A DNA stretch of 64,000 nucleotides from Symbiodinium natans (Eukaryota > Sar > Dinophyceae > Suessiales > Symbiodiniaceae): NCBI GenBank assembly GCA_905221605.1, contig CAJNDS010002523.1:468501-532500 (forward strand), given 5' to 3'. The stretch's first letter is position 1. Each line of letters starts with the position of its first letter. Shown in pieces: positions 35,390 through 45,277 of the stretch. A program made the translations under genes and the position numbers. The notes under the pieces are model-generated. The model had not been told where the DNA came from and searched no databases. It saw nothing but the letters and a program-made list of their open reading frames with translations.

Positions 35390-37096
35390 ATGTGCACTTG
35401 CTTACATGTGGTGCTGCTGAGCGGCAGAAGTGCCGCGATCCGTGTGGTGGCCGACACGACTGTCAAGGAAGTGCAGTCACGTGCAGAGACTATCTTCAGT
35501 ACTGGCATCAGTCAATTGATCGATGCGGCTGGCCAGACCCTGTCGCGTGCCAGTACGATAAGAGAAGCTGGGCTGCAAGATGGGGACTCACTGAATGCTG
35601 TTGCACGGTGGCCGGAGATTGCCTCCACTGCCCCCGCTTTCGCCCTCCGTCGTGCAGATGGCTCTGTGGTGACCTGGGGCCACAAGGATGGAGGAGGAGA
35701 CTCCAGCAAAGTACAGGACCAGCTCCACAATGTACAGGAGATCCGTAGCACAGCGGGTGCTTTTGCTGCACTGCGCTCCGATGGATCTGTGATAACTTGG
35801 GGTGGCCGCGAGTTCGGTGGCGACAGTGCCAAAGTCCGGGACCAACTGGAAAACGTACAGGCCCGTGCGATTGACTCGAGTATACTGGGTTGTCTTCCTA
35901 TACTCTGCGGTGTTTATGCACACGATCGCACATGTAATGTACACATGTAATGTGTTGCATACACGCAGACTAGAAGGCAGGCTTCATTTAGCTTGCGTTG
36001 ATGTCTTGGTTCGGGGACCGAGGCCCTCCAAAGCTCCTGTGCAGCTTTCGTGGCGCTCCGAACGGATGGATCCGTGGTGTGCTGGGGTGCAGAAGATGTT
36101 GGAGGCAATTGTAGCACAGTTCAGAAGAAGCTGACGAACGTGCGACAGATTCAGTCTTCCACGGCAGCGTTCGCAGCCCTGCGGGCTGACGGATCTGTGG
36201 TAACTTGGGGGGCACCTGATTGTGGTGGTGAAAGTGAAGCTGCACAAGATCGATTGCGGAATGTGAAAAGCATCGTCGGGAGTGGCTATGCTTTCGCTGC
36301 AATCCGCAAGGATGAGTCGGTGGTCACCTGGGGGAATGTGGCAGATGGAGGTGACAGTTCTGCCGTGCAGGAGAAGCTGAAGTCGGTGAAGCACATCGCA
36401 TCCACCGACTCGGCCTTTGCAGCACTTTTGGCGGACGGTTCCGTGGTTACCTGGGGTGCAAGCGGTGCGGGTGGTGACAGTGGCTCTGTCCAATGTCGGT
36501 TGAAGGATGTGAGAAGCATTCGAAGCTCAGCTGCTGCCTTTGCAGCCATCCTGGGCGACAATTCTGTGGTTACATGGGGATGCGGCAACTGCGGCGGAGA
36601 TTGCAGCGCTGTCCAGGCCCGGCTGAAGGATGTAAGGCGGATTCAAAGCAACGATGCTGCATTTGCTGCGATTCTTGGTGATGGCTCTGTTGTCACTTGG
36701 GGCAGTATACGGCATGGCGCAGACAGCAGTGCTGTACAGGACAGGCTCCGACAAGTTCAGCATATCCAAGCCTCAACAGAAGCCTTTGCTGCTCTTTTGG
36801 CAGATGGATCCGTGGTGAGCTGGGGAACGGGCGCTTATGGTGGTGACAGCCGTGCTGTGCAAGAAGAGTTAAAGGCAGTGCAGCACATTCAGGAAAACGG
36901 GTTTGCTTTTGCTGCGCTTCTGGAAAATGGATCGGTTGTAACATGGGGCGATGCAGAGAATGGCGGTGACAGCAGCGCTGTGCAACAGCAGCTTTCGCTC
37001 ACTGCATGGGACACGCAGATGCCATCGCTAAGAAAGCGACGGCGAATCTACGGGAAACAGCCCGCAACAGCCTGCAACACGCCGGCTGGCAGGTGA
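35390..37096 (+). CDS. Ubiquitin-like domain plus ten RCC1-like repeats
   Basis: Two exons, 35390-35860 and 36023-37096, give a protein of about 514 residues. Residues 1-75 (VVLLSGRSAAIRVVADTTVK ... AGLQDGDSLNAVARW) resemble a ubiquitin-like fold, ending in the usual 'L-DGD-L' turn. Then come ten tandem repeats of 41 residues with consensus AFAALLADGSVVTWG followed by GGDSSAVQ and a helix L..V..I. They are related to RCC1 blades but shorter and more uniform than the usual roughly 50-residue RCC1 repeat. The 162-nt intron is GC-AG and is bordered by the same hexamer AGGCCC at both ends. Joining in phase 0 gives ENVQ+ALQSS, which restores the third repeat exactly, while reading through hits a stop. 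The tail is basic (LRKRRRIYGK). The role is unknown; RCC1-like proteins are often exchange factors or ubiquitin-ligase subunits. The stop overlaps a CAG|GTGA that could also be a donor, so the C-terminus could be longer. Confidence 0.9.
35861..36022 (+). other. GC-AG intron of the RCC1-like gene
   Basis: The intron begins GCCCGTGCG after CAG and ends CCGAG before GCCCTCC. Its boundaries are fixed by the surrounding 41-residue repeats, which makes it the best-defined non-canonical splice site in the window. Confidence 0.88.
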
Positions 37097-38087
37097 CATG
37101 CAAGTGTGCAGCCCCTGTGCAATGGCACAGCACGGAGAACTGCTTGACCCGAACAGTGTCCGGAAAACGAGACATTGAGCTGCTTCGCTTTGTTGGTAGG
37201 TCCGCTTGATGCTGCAATGCTTGGCTTTCAGCATTCAGCACTGCAAGTTTGGGCATGCACAGTTTAGTCGTAGCCGTGCTTAGCCCTACCTCCACGTCTC
37301 CGATTTCGCAACATGAAGCTGATCTTTTTGGAAGCTTGCAAGCTTGCAGGTCTCTTGTCGATCTGCAGCCCAACATTTGGCTGCAGGATTCTCGAACGAT
37401 AGGAAAATCACAAAAGTGCGTTCTACCGCAAGCTGCTGCCCCTTTCCAACCCTCAGAAGGATCCTTTGCACCTGAGCATCTCAGTCGTCTCTGTTGCGAT
37501 AAAGGACTCTGATAGATTTAAGAGCTGGTGCGGGCACCGCAGTGGCAGCGGGCCATGGCTGGGAGCTTTCATGGACTCTTGGATCTTTTTTCTGAAAACG
37601 GTGCAAATTCCGTGCTTTTTCAGATGCTTTGAGTGAGTTTTGGAGTTGTCAGTGAACTCTTGTGATCTCTGGGGGCTGCGCTGCGCCTGACTTCATGTAA
37701 AGCTGTGCCAAGTAATGCAAAAAGGTGAGAGCATTCAGCCTAGGCCCCGTGCCAACTCCGGGACCTGGCCCGGCAACTGAGCTGGGGGGTGCCTTGGCCG
37801 ACCTCCGCGCGACCCTCCTCCGCCCCCGAAGTCCGCTTCTCTCACTTCGGGGGACTTCCGGAGCCAAGTATGGTTCAAATGTGTTCAAATCGCACAAGAC
37901 GCAGACCCCACCCGCCTCCCCCGTTTGAAATTCGCAAGTAGAAGCAAATGGATTGACAAAAAGAGCGTACCCCGCGATGTGCCCGAAAGGCCCGTTCAGC
38001 GTGAGCAAAGCTGAGGCGGCTCTGGCGCTCTGGGCCACGGAAACGGAAAGCGCTGCTTTGGGCACCAGCCGCTCAGATCCACGGAGA
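37097..38087. other. No recognisable gene
   Basis: The spacer downstream of the RCC1-like gene. No exon with recognisable homology was seen. No AATAAA-type signal is evident, which is usual in dinoflagellates. Confidence 0.5.
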
Positions 38088-38206
38088 GTTAGGGTTTAGG
38101 GTTTAGGGTTTAGGGTTTAGGGTTTAGACTTTAGAGTTTAGAGTTTAGAGTTCAGAGTTCAGAGTTTAGAGTTTAGAGTTTAGAGTTTAGGTTCCCTAAA
38201 CCCTTA
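38088..38206. repeat. Interstitial telomere-like array with inverted end
   Basis: The array starts with several TTTAGGG units, continues as TTTAGAG and TTCAGAG variants to about 38194, and is followed at once by the opposite-strand motif CCCTAAACCC (about 38196-38205). TTTAGGG is the telomere repeat reported for dinoflagellates. Confidence 0.93.
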
Positions 38207-38666
38207 AATTCATGAAATATCGGTGGCTTTCGTCATCTGTATTTTAATCGTTGGATGTCTAGTGTTGCTCTGGTTGGAGTCGTTTGGGAGAAGGTTATGG
38301 CGTTGGTTGATGTGTGAGCCGTGCTCGGCTAGGGAGTTCCGAAACTGATCGGGTAGTATGAGCATGTGGATGGCCCTTTCTCAAGCAAGCCAGCGTTGCC
38401 GCCCTTTTTTTCCATCGCGTGCCTTCGAGAATGAATAGCATGACCTCGAACAAATGTGCAAAACCTGAAGTTGCCATCTTCGGGCACTTCCGAACAGACA
38501 TTGACCGTCGTGCATAGATTGCGATGTCATATGGTCACTTGCTGTTCTCGGGCGGGCCCTACTATTTAGAGTACCCAAAACATGGACATGCATGGACCAC
38601 AATTTAGAGAAGTGACCATATGGACCTGAGCTACCAACTGAACCCTCAAGAACGAAGCGGGCCCAG

Positions 38667-38961
38667 GCGCCTCCATTGCGCTGGCTGCTTGCGGTCGCGC
38701 ACGTGCCTGGCGGGCGGCACTGGCGCTGCTGGGGCAGGCCGTGGGCATCGGGGTCGTGGAAGTGGTTCGGAGGCACTCGCTGGCTTGAAGGATCTTAAGT
38801 CGTGCGTCAGTGATGTTTTAAAGAATGCTAAGGTGCACGACATCGCTTGTACATTCGGAGATGCATGTAAAAGCTGCGGTGCGGCATTCCTGCATCGACC
38901 GCTTTTGCGAGACCCAGGTGCAGCGCTGCCATTTGCAGCCGAATCTGCGAAGCTACCGAGC
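38667..38961 (+). CDS. PPR-like exons (pair)
   Basis: PPR proteins bind RNA, usually in plastids or mitochondria, through tandem 35-residue helix pairs. Exon 38667-38737 reads ASIALAACGRARAWRAALAL then LGQ, like the dinoflagellate PPR pattern 'A-L-AC-RA--W--AL-LL', with a GC donor. Exon 38918 to about 38960 reads VQRCHLQPNLRSYRA, like the 'M...-L-PN--SY-A' half of a repeat. These could be the upstream part of the PPR gene at 40.4-41.9 kb or a separate fragment. The sequence is GC-rich and short, so the call is moderate. Confidence 0.45.
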
Positions 38962-39515
38962 CTGAACGCTACTCAAGCTTTGTGCAGCAGCACAGCAGGG
39001 AGGTGTAAGGTCCCATACCAGTTGGGTCATGCGTCAGTAAAAAAAAGAAGATCGGAGTAATGAAATAATCAAAGAGCATACGCATGAGCGAGATCGCGAT
39101 CTGCATCTCTAAAGCCGCTAAAGCCCCGCTCCATCCTCTGTGCTCTTCAAAGATCCTGAGGTTTCAATGCAACTCTGGCTGCTGTTGCAAGGGCGGAGCA
39201 GCTGCGGCAGGTGCCCGAAGGGAGATGATCTGAGCAGCTTGGGGGATCTTCACCTTCGGAGGCCCAAGTGCTGCTTTCGACTCTGCGGGGCGCGCGCGGG
39301 GTGCCAGCGGCAAGCGTCCAGGAGAGCCGCCCTCGACTCTCACATTATTCGCCTTATCTCACCTTTGCGCTTCGAGTGAAACCCATAGTGCGTCTGCCAC
39401 AGGCTTTACTGGGGGTTGCTGTGGCAACCTCTCGCTGGCAGCATCATGGCAGCAGTTCATGGCGGCGAATGTAGAGATGGAAGCTGGCGCCCGTGCGGTG
39501 TTCGCCTGCGCTTTT

Positions 39516-39538
39516 CCGCAGCATCTCATTTGGCTCAG
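39516..39538 (+). other. Possible relict of the dinoflagellate spliced leader
   Basis: The stretch CCGCAGCATCTCATTTGGCT followed by CAG resembles the known dinoflagellate spliced-leader RNA end (CCGTAGCCATTTTGGCTCAAG), with a small insertion and several mismatches. It lies about 95 bp upstream of an in-frame ATG (39634) in an unusually long exon. Such relicts mark genes copied back from mRNA. The match is imperfect and could be chance. Confidence 0.25.
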
Positions 39539-39624
39539 CTTGGGTTGTGCAATATGTCCAAAATGTCGTAATGCTGACACGGTCTCCTGAGAAGACGGAC
39601 CTGACACGGTCAGTCCTCTTTCAG

Positions 39625-40119
39625 ATTCCCGATGAGATGAAGCTCAGCCCGCTGCCTCCGCTAGCTGGTGATGTCCGGGTTCCATGGGAGACGATGCAGG
39701 CAAATCTCTTGGAGATCGTCAAGAAGCTCAACTTCTCCGTTGTCTACAAGCTCCTGAGGGCATCAGATGACCAGAAAGATGTGGGCAAGCTCAAAGACGC
39801 AATGGCAACACTTTGCTCGGCCTCCCGAATGTGCAGGCAACGGAAGGATCCGTTGGAAGTGGCAGAGAAGCTTGAAAGCTGCTGCAAAAAGTTTCAGGAG
39901 CTAGAGCTAGACAATTGTCTGTTCATCGAGAGGGTTGCAGGCCAAAACCATTTCATCAGGAGAGTGCCAGATCAAATTGGACGGGTTCTCGCTGAGATGA
40001 TTGAGAGACTGCATTTGGCCGCTGTTTGGGGCTTGGTCCTTGGACACTCCGAGGAACTAAGGCCAGAGGACGACAAGCAGGGAATCGATCTCCGCGCTCT
40101 CCATGCTGAGAGCATCTGA
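39625..40119 (+). CDS. Helical protein or 3' exon, family unknown
   Basis: A 495-nt frame after a TTTCAG acceptor encodes an all-helical, charged sequence (NLLEIVKKLNFSVVYKLLRA, then DPLEVAEKLESCCKKFQELE) and ends at a stop at 40117-40119. The ATG at 39634 gives 161 residues; the frame also stays open upstream to 39493. It is several times longer than neighbouring exons and lies between PPR-like exons. It may be an independent intronless or retroposed gene or a last exon. No family is recognised. Confidence 0.55.
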   Translation: MPDEMKLSPLPPLAGDVRVPWETMQANLLEIVKKLNFSVVYKLLRASDDQKDVGKLKDAMATLCSASRMCRQRKDPLEVAEKLESCCKKFQELELDNCLFIERVAGQNHFIRRVPDQIGRVLAEMIERLHLAAVWGLVLGHSEELRPEDDKQGIDLRALHAESI

Positions 40120-40444
40120 TGCTAGTACAGATAGCTGCTTTCGTGTTTCAAATGAGAGAGCAAGGAGCGTGTTGCTGCTTTCCGCTTGCAGCTGCGTGCT
40201 GCGTTTCCTGGTGTGACTCTGCGTGGCACAGGTGCTTGTAGCTGCAGGTTTCCTGACAGGAAGGCAGCAAGACTGTAGTAGAACCCAAGCTCTTCCATTT
40301 CAAGTAGCAGCTTAAAGGATTCCTCGTCTTGGAAGCTTGCCTGCGCACAATTGCATAGCTGCACATCGCAGCTTGTAGGCCTGAATGTATGCAAATGCTT
40401 GGACTCTGCTGAACCACAGGCCACGAACAAGGGACCGGGGTGGG

Positions 40445-41850
40445 CAAGTCTGTCGATCGCGCAAGATCGCGCACACTTGCAGCACGTTCGCAGTGCCTTC
40501 TTGGCGAGGTGGTCGCTGCGCCTCCTCCGCGATGCCCGCGACGGCCCCGCCTTGGCCGCGGCTGCGGCCGCCTGTGGCAGGCACGTCGCGATGATTCAGA
40601 GCGTTGGTGCATATCGTACACGTCGTGATGCGTCGTGCACGTGCCCGGGCTCCGTGGATTCGGAGCTGAGGTGCCGGCAGTGGCAGCGCAGCCTGGCTCT
40701 CTTCCAGGAGGCCCCCGCGTCCTCCCGCATCCCAGCACGATGAGACGATGCGACGCAAGTTCACTCTTGTAACGCGCGAGGCGTGTTCTCGGCAGCCTTG
40801 CGACGCCGGCCTGCTGCAGGCTCCCCTCGACGAGCCACAGAAAATTGCGGGGGAACGAGGCAAGGACAGTGTGGGAGTTCATGCAGGGGTGCAATGGCCA
40901 GGCCGTGCTGGGCGCTTTGGCAGAGGCAGGGCTGGCTTCAAAAAAAAGTTTTGATCATAAAAGAGCTGAGGGTGGACTGGCCTTCATGCACGAAAGACTC
41001 TCAGCGGAGGAAGGTAACCTACAGCTGTCTATAGCACGTGCTTCTGAATACCCGGGCTCGGCAAGTATAAGTTGACAATGCACTCGAACAAGCTTTCCCG
41101 GGCATTGTGCTTCTCGTTGTTTGGGGTGTATCCTTTTCCGGATCTGTCTTCGCCGGGGGCCGATCCAGACAACAGCATCAAGGCAATTCCTGAAAACAGG
41201 CAGCATCAGCTTCAATGAGCCTCGTTCCAATCAGAGCCAAGGAGAACCGTTAGCAATCCAACACCATTTCTTAGGGTTTAGTGTTATGCCAAGAAGAATT
41301 CCATCCTTTCCAGATTCTTTTAAATCCTGGAATTCCCTGTCATCTATTGGATCAGGAATAACTTTGCTATCTTTTGGTTTACTATTAAGGGGGCAAGATG
41401 AAGAGACAAAGGGCCCCGAAAAACCCCAACTCTGTGATCACCACGAACTAGTATGAATGGATTGATTTCACGCACAAATTATATTATCACTTTGCTCTTA
41501 TTGTTGTATCCAGGGTGTACGCATGAACAGGATTAGAGAACGACAAAAAATGGTAATGAATGAATGAATCCTGCGTCGCTTCGTACTGCTGCATTGTATG
41601 GCGGGAGTATTGAAGAGGAAATGCACAAGTGTCGGCACTCGATCCCTGCAGGCCAAGAAGTGGGAGAAGGCAATATCTCTACTGAGGTACCAGGACACAG
41701 TCTGTACGTCCGTGTGTCTGTGTGTGTGTGTGTACATTGGCTTGTGATTTCAAGCCCACATGCACAGCTGTGCACAGGTCTGTGCACGCGCAGGACGTCC
41801 CAGATCTGGCTGTTTGCAATGCAGCTCTGCGAGCATGCCCAGGCTGGATC
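40445..41850 (+). CDS. Pentatricopeptide-repeat (PPR) protein, partial
   Basis: The exon ending at 40580 ([12 protein letters not shown]) joins the exon from 40671 ([15 protein letters not shown]) across a 90-nt GC-AG intron, giving [20 protein letters not shown], a textbook dinoflagellate PPR repeat ('AC-R--QW--AL-LF'). Further exons are 41652-41686 ([14 protein letters not shown] donor) and 41794 to about 41850 ([18 protein letters not shown], the 'D--ACNAAL-AC' half). Intermediate exons are missing. PPR proteins act in organelle RNA editing, cleavage or stability;the target cannot be told. If the PPR exons at 38.7-39.0 kb belong to the same gene, the helical exon at 39.6-40.1 kb lies inside it. 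Confidence 0.65.
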
Positions 41851-44280
41851 TTGAGACGTGTGGTTGCAACGAAAGTCCTGTGTCAAACAAGACTTTTTTT
41901 CTCGTTCAGCTTAGCAGGGCGTTCGTGCAGTTGTCACTGAGACTGGCCGCGATCGCTTGCTATGCTTGGCGGCATTCGGCATGCTGGTTGCTCGGCAGAA
42001 GGAAAGCGCAAGCAGGGCTGCTGCAAGGATTGGGGATGAGCAGGACATTCGCGCCACACGCGCGGGCCACCATGGCCTCGCCGAGGTGAATAATCATGCT
42101 CTGTGCTCGGGCATCACTGCAATCACTGCAATCACTGCAAGCACTGCAATCACTGTATTAAGTATTTCTCCTCCGAGTGAAACTGCAACTTCCAAGATTG
42201 CCAAGCATGTCCTCTATGGGATCTGTATCTTCAGCAGAACGAATTCTTACAGTATCCCATGGACAACGGCGGCCTTTCCGTGGCCCTGAGAGCTACACAT
42301 GGTGTATCAAGCATCCACAGCGGGGAGGTAGCTGAGTTGGCTACCAGTTCTGAGAGAAGGCTATATTGTTTGAGGATCAGGATGTCTTAAAACTTCATTG
42401 TCATACGAGCGGATCTGCCAGTGTGGCGCTTGGAGACATGGATGCCAAGAGTCTGCACACGAATTGATCCCCAGGCTTTCTTTTGAAAAGGCTGATCTTG
42501 TGGAGTTTGTGGGGCGGGCAGGGGCTGGTCATGAGGGGATGTGACGTACCAAGATACCGGCAGATAGCGGTGGTCATTATGGCCATTTCGAGGTCTCCAT
42601 CCCGATGAATTCACCTTTGCATCGGCGCTGGCTGCCGCTGGAAATTCCAGCGCTTGGGAGGCCCTCTTGCGATCCAAGTGCAGTTGTCGTTATTTGTCGT
42701 TGGCATCTTCCAACTTTCGGTTTTTGAGGTTGCCTTGGCGCTGAGATGCGACCCTTGGCGGCGAAGCACAAGGCTACGGCTGTGGCGTGGGGCTTTTTGA
42801 GGGTTTTTGGGACCTTTTTTGGGAGAACAATGTTTCAATGTTTCCCCGGAGAACAAGGAGATGCTGTTGGACTCTGTCAGTGCTGATGCTGTTATTGGGG
42901 GCGCCCTGCTGCTGGCAGCACGGCCTGCAAGATAAAATCAAGCAAGCCAGAGCACGCGTTGCACCAAAATGCGCGTTGCGCACCAAGGCGCGTTGCACAG
43001 GAGACACACTGTGACATGTTGCCCTTCTCTCAGGCATTACGCCGAGGTCTTCGTTGGCAGGCCTAGACCTGGATGTAAGGACAACTGCCCTGAAGTGTTG
43101 AACCCAGTGTTGAACCTGAGGAAGCACTGGCACTCAATCCTCAGGGCGCCCTGGAGGCACGGAGAGAAAGCGGGAAGTAGGAAGGAGGAAGGAGAGAGTG
43201 AGGGAGGGCGGGAATCGAAAAATCAAGAATGAGGGCATGCACGTAAAGCGTTGGTTGCTCTGATCAGGTGGTCGACGCGGCGGAGACGTGTGGCTTGCCT
43301 GATAAGTCTGGTGTTGTCAATTTCTGTGGCAATCTGTGGCAATTGCCCAACCGTCAGATGTTTCAAAGTGCTTCGAAGACGTTGGACAAGTCAAGGTTTC
43401 GCAGCACAGCATCTCACAGCCTTGCTTCCCCACGTCCGCCAGAGGTCCGGAGGAAAGGCTACCAGATGCTACCGGGCTGAGGTTGCATCTAGGAGTCTTA
43501 GTGTCAGGCAGCCTGGTTTCTGGCATTCCCGCAGCCTGCTCAGCGGCCGCAGCGCAGGTTTGGGCGAGGCAAGTAGGGTCTACAGTCGGGGTGTTGGGTG
43601 GTTTTGGACCCATCTTGGACACATTGGACGGGTTTCACGTCCTTTCTCCTCATCTGTCCGCAGCTCTCTTCTGATCTCTTCGAAGGCGGCCGTCCTCCAG
43701 GAGCTGCTCCGCTCCCACGGTTTTGCCCAGGCCGTTCTCGGCCGTTCTCACGCATGCCTACGTAGCTCACGCGAAAACCTGCACGAGAGCCACTTTGAGC
43801 CTGCGAATCTGGTGGCCGTTCGTCAGACGAGAGTGACAAGATGTGCTAGTTGACCTTGTAAGTCCTCATGTTTCCAAGCGGGCATCGTCTTGTTGCACAC
43901 GGACGACGCTAGCATCTAACAGTCAATGCAGGGCAGCTGGACAGGCCTTCCGGCGTGCAGCGGCCCGTCCAGCGGAGCTTGGAGTGTTCACACCCTTGGC
44001 TGCCAAGGCCTGGGATGGTGACGGGAAGATGCGTAGGCGTAGACTTTCTTGTGACAGCTCGTCACGGCAGGACGCCGCCGAGCTGGGCCATTATGGTGCA
44101 GGCCCGAAACCTTCCTCAGCTGTCCGACTTCACAGTCCTTCAAAGATATTTGAAGGTGACACTTGTGCTCGCTGTGCTCGAGTGGGGGAGCCGTGTAACC
44201 TCTTTGGCATCGACGGCCTCGTTCCCAGGGCAAGGAGAGCCAGACTGCGCTGCGCAGATCTGCGCCTGCAGCACCATTGC

Positions 44281-44376
44281 ACCATGCAGTGCACCATGCA
44301 GTGCACCATGCAGTGCACCATGCAGTGCACCATGCAGTGCACCACGCAGTGCACCACGCAGTGCACCACGCAGTGC
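44281..44376. repeat. 12-bp minisatellite, eight copies
   Basis: Five exact copies of ACCATGCAGTGC then three of ACCACGCAGTGC. The T-to-C change splits the array into two blocks, suggesting two rounds of expansion. The long open frames through it are artefacts of the 12-bp period. Confidence 0.95.
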
Positions 44377-45176
44377 TACGTTTTGGCGTCACCAGCGCTC
44401 TTCGAAGTGTTTTTTTTTGTGCTTCTGCAGGACCTTGGCCGTGTGGCTGTCGTTCCGATTGTCCCTCCGCAGCGGTGAAGCTCCAGGACCTAGCTCACCT
44501 CTGCGCTCTGATTACATGCGGGTTATTTCTTTCTTAAGGCTTGCATTGCCGGACCAGAAGGACTGCAGCTTTGCAATGAGCCCTCGGGCGAGCGGATCAC
44601 TGCGGCAGAAGGGAAAAAGCAGCGAAGACCACCACAAGCGAAGACAACGACAAGGTCAAGTCTCCTTGTGCTGTGTGTCCCTTCGTGTCCCCCCTCCCTC
44701 TCTCAAAACAATTCTCTCAATTTCTCAAGATCCCTCTTTCTCTCTCAAGCACCCTTTCAGTTCGCACGTCGTGGCGTCGATCGCCGAGGCCGGGCCTCAT
44801 GCAAGAGGAGCGAGAGAGAGAGAGAGAGGGGGGGACCTCTCGGCTGAGTAGAAGAAGAAGCTTTGAAAAGAGTCTACATGTACGTGTGCCGGGACTCAAG
44901 AGGTACTCCGGATTCTGGGATGTTTCGTACCGGCAGATACGGGCAGTATATGGGTACATTGAGAGGCCGGGGTCAGAGCGGATGTTCTGCCAGGGCCAGC
45001 CGCTGCACACTCCAGATGCCTGGGGCCCCGGTTTCGCCGGCTCTGAGAGTCAGAGATAGGAACCTCGCGCTTGGAAAGCCAAAAACACTCAAGAAAGGAT
45101 TCGTCAAAAACCAGAATTGGAGCGCAGAGGGGAGAGCTGCGCGAGCTCCGCGAGCTCGCTCCGCTCGCTCCGTGGA

Positions 45177-45277
<101 letters not shown>

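Noticed and set aside
44130-44537. Frames repeating HHAV, CTMQ and similar
   Set aside because: Products of the 12-bp minisatellite; all frames stay open because the period is a multiple of three.
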